A program made the translations under genes and the position numbers. Source: JBOHBN01 sp050698355 (GTDB lineage Bacteria > Actinomycetota > Actinomycetes > Streptosporangiales > WHST01). From it: a stretch of DNA of 7,767 nt. This document shows positions 1 through 4,949 of this stretch, in pieces (position 1 is the stretch's first letter; each line of letters opens with the position of its first letter). The notes under the pieces are model-generated. The model saw nothing but the letters and a program-made list of their open reading frames with translations. It was not told where the DNA came from and did no database searches. The stretch spans positions 1 to 7,767 of the forward strand of contig JBOHBN010000353.1 of NCBI GenBank assembly GCA_050698355.1, given 5' to 3'.

Positions 1-19
1 GCGCTCGGTCGCTCAACAT

Positions 20-69
20 CTTGCGTCCGAGGATCCGGCTTTCATGGCGATCGGATCCTCGGACGCAAG
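20..69 (+). repeat. Perfect 18-bp inverted repeat overlapping the RBS of the downstream gene
   Basis: The left arm CTTGCGTCCGAGGATCCG (20-37) and right arm CGGATCCTCGGACGCAAG (52-69) are exact reverse complements around a 14-nt loop (38-51). The right arm runs into the AAGGAG Shine-Dalgarno sequence at 67-72, whose first three bases lie inside the stem, 9 nt before the ATG at 82. As RNA this hairpin would partly bury the ribosome binding site. It could instead be a terminator for a gene to the left of the window (no T-tract follows) or a protein-binding site. The repeat is seen directly; its role is inferred. Confidence 0.75.
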
Positions 70-81
70 GAGCGGCGGGGT

Positions 82-1170
82 ATGCCGAGTAGGCTGACGC
101 GCGTGCGTGCACGGGTGACGGAGGGACGGCTCGGCGGGGCGCGCTGGTTGAGCGTCGCCGGAGGTCGCGAGGAGGCGTTTCGCGCACTGGGCGCGGCGGC
201 CGCCGACGACGTGGGCGGGGTGCTGGCGGAGATGCCCGAGCTTCCCTCCCTCCAGCGGCGTACGGCGACGCCAGCGGGAGCTCGCGTGCTCGAGGCGGTC
301 ATGTCGGCAACGCGTGAGCGCCATGCCACGCAGCTGGCCGAGGTGCGCGCCTTGGCCGCCGGCGCGGGTGCCGACCCGGGGCTCGCGGTCCTCGCCAACC
401 TCCGCGGCGACCTGGGCAGCGAGGACGGCACCGGATGTTCGGACCTCGGCTGGCATCGGCGCCGCTCGTACGTCGCGCACAACGAGGACGGCGCGAGCGC
501 GCATCGCGACCGGTTCATGTTCCTGTCGCTTGCCGTCGACGGCGAGCCGCCGGTGTTCGTGGCCTGGTACCCGGGTTTCGTGCCTGCGAACAGTTTCGTC
601 ATCACCGGCCATGGCCTGGTGTGGGGGATCGATCACCTCACCGTGCACCGGCCACACCCGGGTCCCGGCCGTCACTTCGTCGCTCGGTCCCTGCAGGGGT
701 GCGAGTCGCTCGACGCCGCCGTCGCGTACCTCGGTGAGCACCCGAGCGCCGGCGGCTTCGCATACACGATCGGAGAGTTCGGCGCCGGCCGGGTCGCGAC
801 CGTCGAGGTCGCCGCGGGCCGGCACGCGGTCACGTACGCCGACCCCGACGACCGGCCGCTGCTGTGGCACACCAACCACGTCAAGTACGTCGGCGACGCG
901 GGCATCGGGACCAGCGAGAACAGTGAGGCGCGCGGTTGCGTGCTGGACGGGCTGCAGCCACCCGCGGACGAGCCGGATGCCGCATGGTTCCTCGACCTGC
1001 TCGCAGGCGCGCCGGTGCCGCGCGGGGTGCACCGGCCGTACGCGCCCGACCACGGCGGCATGACGCTCGCCACCGCGGTCGCCGACCTCACCGCGAAGGA
1101 GGTCTCCGTACGGCCGGCGGCCGGCAGGACCGAGGTCCTCCCGTTCGAGGCGCTGCTCGCGGGCCCATAG
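82..1170 (+). CDS. C45-family autoproteolytic acyltransferase/hydrolase (acyl-CoA:6-APA acyltransferase-like)
   Basis: This 362-residue protein belongs to the peptidase C45 / penicillin acyltransferase-like Ntn-hydrolase family. Members are made as proenzymes that self-cleave before a cysteine, which becomes the N-terminal nucleophile for amide hydrolysis or acyl transfer. Here the predicted cut is Gly118-Cys119 (TGT at 436-438), within 'DGTGCSDLG', followed by the family-type 'YVAHNEDG' (130-137). Later conserved pieces are 'WHTNHVKY' (262-269), with the family Thr-Asn-His, and 'SENSEARG' (278-285). The mature large chain would be about 244 residues, with a roughly 118-residue helical propeptide. 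There is no signal peptide or membrane segment, so it is probably cytoplasmic. The start is supported by AAGGAG at 67-72, inside the inverted repeat. It stands alone and converges with the next gene, so the substrate cannot be guessed. The family call is firm; penicillin chemistry is not implied. Confidence 0.85.
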   Translation: MPSRLTRVRARVTEGRLGGARWLSVAGGREEAFRALGAAAADDVGGVLAEMPELPSLQRRTATPAGARVLEAVMSATRERHATQLAEVRALAAGAGADPGLAVLANLRGDLGSEDGTGCSDLGWHRRRSYVAHNEDGASAHRDRFMFLSLAVDGEPPVFVAWYPGFVPANSFVITGHGLVWGIDHLTVHRPHPGPGRHFVARSLQGCESLDAAVAYLGEHPSAGGFAYTIGEFGAGRVATVEVAAGRHAVTYADPDDRPLLWHTNHVKYVGDAGIGTSENSEARGCVLDGLQPPADEPDAAWFLDLLAGAPVPRGVHRPYAPDHGGMTLATAVADLTAKEVSVRPAAGRTEVLPFEALLAGP

Positions 1171-1180
1171 AGATCCGGGC

Positions 1181-1705
1181 TCAGTGGTGCCGTACCGACC
1201 TGATCGTCAATTGCCGTACCGCACGACTCGAACACGCTGGTTGCGGATCCGGCAGATATACGGCGTGATAACTGTCCGGCGGGTAGACCCGCAGCCCACG
1301 CGCATGCACGGGCCGGCAGTCTCGGCGGGCGTAACCGCCCTCGTCGGTGATCCGTAGCACCGCCGATGCACGATGTCCCGGTGCGATGGAGATTTTCTTC
1401 GGCCGGCTCGACTTGGCACGTCCGGCGGACAGCCCGACCTGGTGGCCGTCATCCCCGGTGACGAAGGACACCCCTGGATGCCCATCGAGAGTGCACCGCG
1501 AGCCGGATGTGTTCTTGAACCCGATCCGGACGTAGACGCTGCCGGCCGTCCCTTCCGGCCTGCCCAACCGCACCGCGAGCTGCGAGTTGTGGCAGCGCGT
1601 CACCGAGTTGCGCGCTGCAGTTGTTGTGCCGGTCGCATGCGCCGGGCCAGCGAACAGCGTCAGCGCCGGCACCAGCGCCGCGACCCCGACCAGACCCGTC
1701 CGCAT
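1181..1705 (-). CDS. Secreted DUF4232-domain protein, possibly with a frameshifted start
   Basis: This 174-residue protein has a Sec signal peptide (hydrophobic residues 4-19, AHA cleavage motif at 22-24) and then one DUF4232 domain. The domain shows the usual pattern: 'TRCHNSQL' near the mature N-terminus, 'GFKNTSGSRCTLDGHPGV' (62-79), 'IAPGHRASAVLRI' (107-119), Cys130 and a C-terminal 'VYPPDS'. Four cysteines (38, 71, 130, 158) could form two disulfides. DUF4232 proteins are exported or lipid-anchored in actinomycetes and have no settled function; there is no lipobox here. The ATG at 1705 lacks a Shine-Dalgarno sequence and gives a short n-region with one Arg. A better start, ATG at 1742 with GGGGAGG at 1753-1759, is out of frame by one base. 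Removing one A from the AAA at 1722-1724 would give an N-terminus MNVFRGFKRDNAMRTG. The gene is therefore either started at 1705 or carries a recent one-base insertion. Its stop lies 10 nt from the end of the C45 gene. Confidence 0.8.
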   Translation of the reverse strand: MRTGLVGVAALVPALTLFAGPAHATGTTTAARNSVTRCHNSQLAVRLGRPEGTAGSVYVRIGFKNTSGSRCTLDGHPGVSFVTGDDGHQVGLSAGRAKSSRPKKISIAPGHRASAVLRITDEGGYARRDCRPVHARGLRVYPPDSYHAVYLPDPQPACSSRAVRQLTIRSVRHH

Positions 1706-1759
1706 TGCATTGTCGCGCTTGAAACCCTCGAAACACGTTCATTGATTTCATGCCTCCCC

Positions 1760-1976
1760 GAGCAACCCGGGGCCACCGAAACCAGCGTGCCGGCTCCGGG
1801 CTCCCGGTTGATACCCACAAAGACGCGCAGCCGCCTGGTGACGGTTGTCCCGCAATGGCACGGAAGTTGGCGGTCACCGGTTTCTACGTCGAGTCGGGGC
1901 GGATCTGACGACTGTCATAAGCGCCGGTGGATGAACGGCTCTACCCGCGCAACGGCGGCTGCCCGACGCTTTGCTT
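1760..1976. other. Intergenic stretch with no recognised gene
   Basis: Divergent spacer between the secreted DUF4232 gene and the decayed membrane-protein gene. Reading frames that cross it on either strand are low-complexity Arg/Pro/Ala shadows of neighbouring genes. A short TGAC-N4-GTCA dyad lies at 1906-1917 but is too weak to call an operator. I see no convincing -10/-35 pair, RNA gene or repeat. It presumably holds promoters for both neighbours. Confidence 0.5.
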
Positions 1977-2459
1977 ATGCGTCGAGTTCTGCCAGCCGTC
2001 GGGTTGTTCTTTCTGTCTCCGCTGGTGGCGGAGTTTCTGCTCGGTGACATCCCGACCACCGCCATGTCCGCCCTGGTGTTGCTCGCACCGACGTACGGCG
2101 GCGGGGCACTGTTGATCCGCGAGGTGTCCCGGCGCGCGGGATTGGGCTGGCCCAGCATGCTTGCGCTCGCAGCCGCGTACGGCGTGGCCATCGGGTTCGT
2201 GCGTCACTGGCCTAGGCAGCGAAGCTGGCCACCGATGCACGGGTACGCGCTCGCGGCGGGCGCGCTGCTCACCTACGCCTGACACGGGTTCCTCGCCCCG
2301 CCACTCTTCCCCGCATTGCACCCCGCGGTCATCGCCAGCCACACCGTCTTCGGCCCCGGCGCCGTCGCCCTGCTGGCCGTGACCGCCCAGCGGCTGTCGA
2401 ACCCACCCCAAGCCGCGCATCCCGCAGCCGCAGCATCCCGATCCGCGATGTGGCGCTAG
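1977..2459 (+). pseudogene. Decayed integral membrane protein gene (in-frame TGA, probable internal deletion)
   Basis: From ATG 1977 the frame encodes 'MRRVLPAVGLFFLSPLVAEF', then hydrophobic stretches 'ALVLLAPTYGGGALLI' and 'MLALAAAYGVAI', and reaches TGA at 2280-2282 inside 'ALLTYA-stop-HGFLAPP'. The same frame then continues uninterrupted through another hydrophobic segment ('GPGAVALLAV') to TAG at 2457-2459. A TGG-to-TGA change would restore a Trp there. The N-terminal half resembles a family of actinobacterial multi-span membrane proteins of unknown function. By my recollection of that family, the segment after 'AYGVAI' should carry several more helices, so an internal deletion near 2190 is likely. 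No Shine-Dalgarno precedes 1977; a TTG at 1971 is the alternative start. The stop overlaps that of the convergent LLM gene in the tetranucleotide CTAG (2456-2459). Pseudogene status is inferred from the stop and the short length. Confidence 0.6.
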
Positions 2460-3382
2460 CCCAGGTGCGGCACGACGTCGGCTGCCAGGCGTTCCATCTG
2501 CTCGCGGTCCTCGGCGACGTCGGCACCGAGCGGGTTGAGCAGGAGCATCTCGGCGCCGGCGTCGACTACCTCGCGTAGGCCGCGGACCACGTCGTCCGGC
2601 GTACCGGAAACCGGCACGTCCTCGATGCCCGGCATCGCGCCGTACGTTCGGTGCAGGCCGGCGACGACCCGCTCCCTGGCTCGGTCCGCGTCGTCGTCAA
2701 CGGTGAGGTAGACGCGCTTGCCGACGGTGAACCCGGCCCTGTCGCGTCCCTGCTGCTCCAGCTCGCGTCGGACCGTGACCACCTGCTCGGCGAAGGCCGC
2801 GGTGGTCGAGGAACCGGCGCCGAGGAACGCGTCGCCGTACCGCGCCGCCCGGGCCAGCGCCGCGGGCGCGTTGGCGCCGAACCAGACCGGTGGGTGTGGA
2901 CGCTGCACGGGCTTGGGCTGGATCGGCAGGTCGTCGACCTGCCGGAACCGGCCCGTGAAGCTGATACGGGCCTCGTCGGACCAGGCCGCCTTCATCAGGT
3001 CCAGGCCCTCGGTGAAGCGCGAGACGAACGTCTCGTGGTCCACGCCGAACGCCGAGAACTTCCGGAACCCGCCACCGGGTGCGACGCCGACGTCGAGGCG
3101 GCCGTGGCTGAGCCGGTCGACGGCCGTGACCGCCGCGGCGAGCTGGAGCGGGTCGTGCAGGGAGCTGACCAGGACCGCGACGCCGAGCCGTAGCCGCTCG
3201 GTGCACGCGGCGGCGTACGCGAGCATCTCCAGCGGCGCGATCAGCGGTGTGGGCCCGATCACCTGCTCCATCACCCAGCCGCCCTCGAAACCGAGCTCCT
3301 CGGCGCGAGCCAGGTACGCCTTCACTCCCGCTTCGTCGAAGCCGTCCGTATCCAGCTGAGGAACCGAGATGGACAGTCGCAT
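2456..3382 (-). CDS. LLM-class (luciferase-like, probably F420-dependent) flavin oxidoreductase
   Basis: This 308-residue protein has a single luciferase-like monooxygenase TIM-barrel domain over nearly its full length, the usual size for the family. Characteristic parts are the N-terminal strand 'MRLSISVPQL', 'RLRLGVAVLVSSLHDPLQLA' (63-82), the family signature region 'DRLSHGRLDVGVAPGGG' (89-105), 'PPVWFGANAP' (164-173) and the C-terminal 'GTPDDVVRGLREVVDAGAE' segment. In actinomycetes most such proteins use coenzyme F420, some FMN; the sequence alone does not give the substrate. Soluble and cytoplasmic. The start ATG (3382) has no Shine-Dalgarno, but a TACGTT -10-like hexamer lies at 3390-3395, 7 nt upstream, fitting a leaderless mRNA. 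It is transcribed divergently from the toxin-antitoxin operon, and its stop overlaps the membrane pseudogene's stop. Confidence 0.9.
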   Translation of the reverse strand: MRLSISVPQLDTDGFDEAGVKAYLARAEELGFEGGWVMEQVIGPTPLIAPLEMLAYAAACTERLRLGVAVLVSSLHDPLQLAAAVTAVDRLSHGRLDVGVAPGGGFRKFSAFGVDHETFVSRFTEGLDLMKAAWSDEARISFTGRFRQVDDLPIQPKPVQRPHPPVWFGANAPAALARAARYGDAFLGAGSSTTAAFAEQVVTVRRELEQQGRDRAGFTVGKRVYLTVDDDADRARERVVAGLHRTYGAMPGIEDVPVSGTPDDVVRGLREVVDAGAEMLLLNPLGADVAEDREQMERLAADVVPHLG

Positions 3383-3389
3383 GCGTGCA

Positions 3390-3395
3390 AACGTA
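3390..3395 (-). promoter_or_regulatory. Candidate -10 box for a leaderless LLM oxidoreductase transcript
   Basis: On the minus strand the hexamer reads TACGTT (TAnnnT form) and is separated by 7 nt from the ATG at 3382, so transcription would begin at or next to the A of the start codon. This fits the absence of a Shine-Dalgarno. The -35 region is weak; TCCACA (3415-3420) is the nearest match, with a long 19-nt spacer. Confidence 0.35.
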
Positions 3396-3414
3396 GCGCC
3401 CGATGGCTCCCGCC

Positions 3415-3423
3415 TGTGGATAA
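3415..3423 (-). promoter_or_regulatory. Single DnaA-box-like nonamer TTATCCACA
   Basis: The plus strand reads TGTGGATAA, the exact complement of the consensus DnaA box TTATCCACA. It lies between the divergent LLM and antitoxin genes, over the likely -35 area of the LLM promoter. Only one copy is visible, so this is not an origin. It could be a chance match or a DnaA-responsive site. Confidence 0.3.
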
Positions 3424-3480
3424 CACCCAGGGCTGCGAGCCATCCACGTACGCTTGGTGCGGCACGGGAAGGGAGGGTCC

Positions 3481-3837
3481 ATGCCGGATAGCGGGGATGA
3501 TCCCGACCGGGGCGACGAGGCGGCAGCCTCCGAGGCCAAGAAGTTGCTCATCCGCTACATCGACGGCGCGATCAGCAGGGAGGAGTACGACGCGCGGATC
3601 GCGGATCTGAACCCGAAGCCGCAGCCCTCGACCTACGCCCCGGGGACCCCTGAGTACGAGGTCGCGCAGGTGGAGGCCAGCATGCACTTCGAGGACATCT
3701 GGCTGACGCCCGAGGAGCGCGAGCTGCTCTTGCGGCGCGCCCGCGGCGAGATAACGCGTGCGGAGTACGACGCGCTGGCCGAGGAACGGGTCTTCGGCCA
3801 GCGGCTCACGCAACGCGATGACCAGGAGCCGGGGTGA
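3481..3837 (+). CDS. VbhA-like antitoxin of a class I Fic toxin-antitoxin module
   Basis: This 118-residue acidic small protein precedes and overlaps the Fic gene by 4 nt. Class I Fic enzymes are silenced by a separate antitoxin whose inhibitory helix places a Glu in the ATP site (motif S/T-x3-E-G/N). Residues 66-100 fit VbhA well: 'ASMHFEDIWLTPEE' (inhibitory helix, Ser67-x3-Glu71-Asp72) followed by 'LLLRRARGEITRAEYDAL', like VbhA's helix ending in a G-E-I-T turn. Asp72 replaces the usual Gly/Asn. An N-terminal segment 'LLIRYIDGAISREEYDARI' (22-40) looks like a second copy of the C-terminal part and has no matching S-x3-E motif. The ATG at 3481 is chosen for the Shine-Dalgarno AGGGAGG at 3470-3476; a TTG at 3454 would add 9 residues but has no clear RBS. 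By analogy with known modules it should bind and inactivate the toxin in the cytoplasm. The role is inferred from the motif and the partner. Confidence 0.75.
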   Translation: MPDSGDDPDRGDEAAASEAKKLLIRYIDGAISREEYDARIADLNPKPQPSTYAPGTPEYEVAQVEASMHFEDIWLTPEERELLLRRARGEITRAEYDALAEERVFGQRLTQRDDQEPG

Positions 3838-4787
3838 GCGAGACCGACGGCGCCTGGCAGTCCTACCTGCAGCCGGGCACCAACGTGCTACGCAACGTTC
3901 CCGGCATTCGCGACCAGCTCCAACTGAACTTCTACGAGCGCGTGACGGCCGGTGAAGTCGACCGATCCTTACGCGAACGGCCGCCACCCGAACGGTTCGA
4001 CCTCCCCTACCTCCAGCGTTGTCATCGTGAGCTGTTCGGCAACGTCTACCCGTTCGCCGGGGAGCTCCGGTATGTGGGTATGCACAAGTCGAACGACCCG
4101 GACCGCCCCTTCGTGGTCCCCGAGCTCATCCGGGGACACTTCGACGCGCTCACCGCGCAGCTGCACCGCGAGGGCGAGTTGCGGCGCCTCAGCGAGCCGC
4201 GCCAATGGGCGGACCGAGCCGGCTACTACTGGGCGGAGGCAAACCGTTGCCACCCGTTCCGGGAAGGCAACGGAAGGTCCACTCGGACGTTCCTGCACCA
4301 GCTGGCGAGGGCCGCAGGACATCAACTCGACTGGGACCGTATCGACCGCGACCTCGGGCACGAGCGGATCAACGCCGCTTCTCGCGCCGGGCAGGACAAC
4401 GACCAGGAGCCGCTGCGTGCGCTCCTCCAATACGCGAGCACGGGAACGATCGAGCGCGCGACCTCCCCGCGCGACCAGCTCGACCGGCTGGACAAGGCGC
4501 TCGCCGAGGAGCTCTTCGTCGACACGCACATCCGCGCTGGTGTCGCCCGCCCGGAGGCAGCCGGGTACCTTGCCAGCGTTCGCAGCGACGTTGAGCGGGA
4601 ACTGCGGCGGCTCCGCCAAGCCACCGAAGCACGTACCCAGGCGCCCAAGGCCAGCGAATCGACGCGACAGCCGTCTCCGCAGCGCACTGCCGGCTACCGC
4701 GACGCCTCGGGTGAGCGTCTCAGCAAAGCCCGGGGTCGCTCTCGGGACGACCGCGCTGGATACACCGGACGGGGCTACGGCCGCTAG
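3834..4787 (+). CDS. fic: Fic-domain protein adenylyltransferase toxin
   Basis: This 317-residue Fic/DOC-family enzyme would transfer AMP from ATP to hydroxyl side chains of target proteins. FicT-type toxins are known to modify DNA gyrase and topoisomerase IV; the target here is not shown. The Fic N-terminal signature 'YLQPGTNVLRNVPGI' spans 11-25. The flap region follows 'YPFAGELRYVGMHKSNDPDR' (72-91). The complete active-site loop HPFREGNGRSTR (140-151) supplies His140, Glu144, Asn146 and Arg148. There is no inhibitory S-x3-E motif near the N-terminus, consistent with inhibition by the separate antitoxin. Residues 213-262 are a helical extension; 263-317 are a low-complexity basic Ser/Arg/Gly tail, probably disordered. 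The GTG start at 3834 overlaps the antitoxin stop (GTGA) and has AGGAG at 3824-3828, implying translational coupling. The catalytic motif is intact, so the module is probably functional. Confidence 0.92.
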   Translation: MSETDGAWQSYLQPGTNVLRNVPGIRDQLQLNFYERVTAGEVDRSLRERPPPERFDLPYLQRCHRELFGNVYPFAGELRYVGMHKSNDPDRPFVVPELIRGHFDALTAQLHREGELRRLSEPRQWADRAGYYWAEANRCHPFREGNGRSTRTFLHQLARAAGHQLDWDRIDRDLGHERINAASRAGQDNDQEPLRALLQYASTGTIERATSPRDQLDRLDKALAEELFVDTHIRAGVARPEAAGYLASVRSDVERELRRLRQATEARTQAPKASESTRQPSPQRTAGYRDASGERLSKARGRSRDDRAGYTGRGYGR

Positions 4788-4804
4788 CCCAGCATGTGGT
4801 TCAA

Positions 4805-4810
4805 TACTGT
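4805..4810 (+). promoter_or_regulatory. Candidate -10 box for the cysteine leader transcript
   Basis: TACTGT matches TAnnnT and ends 11 nt before the ATG at 4822, so the transcript would start about 4-6 nt upstream of the ORF (near-leaderless). There is no Shine-Dalgarno before the ATG, which fits such a start. An in-frame GTG at 4813 is an alternative leaderless start. No convincing -35 is visible. Confidence 0.4.
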
Positions 4811-4821
4811 GTGTGAACAGC

Positions 4822-4890
4822 ATGCGGTCGGGTGACGTGGCGCGCCTCGCGCCGCGCTGCTGCATGTCTGTGTCCTGTTGTTGTCGCTGA
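4822..4890 (+). CDS. Cysteine-rich leader peptide (putative cysteine-responsive attenuator ORF)
   Basis: A 22-codon ORF with five Cys: two at codons 13-14 in 'LAPRCCMSV' and three at codons 19-21, followed by Arg and TGA. The terminal Cys triplet is written TGT-TGT-TGT, the rarer Cys codon in such GC-rich DNA. Short, often leaderless ORFs with a Cys run near their end are known in mycobacteria and other actinomycetes as cysteine-responsive attenuators ahead of sulfur and thiol genes. Slow translation at the Cys codons when Cys-tRNA is scarce opens the downstream ribosome binding site. Here the stop lies 59 nt before a PIG-L/Mca-like deacetylase on the same strand. The ATG lacks a Shine-Dalgarno; a TACTGT box sits 11 nt upstream. 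The peptide probably has no function apart from being translated. A chance ORF cannot be excluded, but the composition and position match the known class closely. Confidence 0.72.
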   Translation: MRSGDVARLAPRCCMSVSCCCR

Positions 4891-4949
4891 ACTCTCGTAC
4901 CCCCTCTTAGCACCGGCTCCTCGTTGGAGCCTCGACACGAGACGAAGCG
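4891..4949 (+). promoter_or_regulatory. Putative translational attenuator between Cys leader and deacetylase
   Basis: The spacer holds a perfect hairpin, GGCTCC (4915-4920) / GGAGCC (4926-4931) with a 5-nt loop. An outer 6-bp pairing, TCTCGT (4893-4898) with ACGAGA (4937-4942), encloses it. The 3' strand of the outer stem covers the weak purine-rich RBS area (GAGACGAAG, 4939-4947) before ATG 4950. The 5' strand begins 8 nt after the last Cys codon, where a ribosome paused on the TGT run would interfere with pairing. No T-tract follows, so translational control is likelier than termination. Folding was judged by eye. Confidence 0.45.

Noticed and set aside
13..1053. 346-codon minus-strand ORF opposite the C45 gene
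   Set aside because: Arg/Val/Pro-rich translation without a recognisable domain; mirrors the codon bias of the real plus-strand gene, a common shadow in GC-rich DNA.
1161..1182. Weak hairpin GGGCCC/GGGCTC between convergent C45 and DUF4232 stops as a terminator
   Set aside because: Six pairs including a G-T wobble and a 10-nt loop, no T-tract; could be chance in GC-rich DNA.
1906..1917. TGAC-GACT-GTCA dyad as an operator upstream of the membrane pseudogene
   Set aside because: Only 4-bp arms, no extension and no second copy.
1373..2047. 224-codon plus-strand ORF over the DUF4232 gene and the following spacer
   Set aside because: Antisense to a signal-peptide protein with a recognisable domain; translation is Arg/Pro/Ser-rich with no motif.
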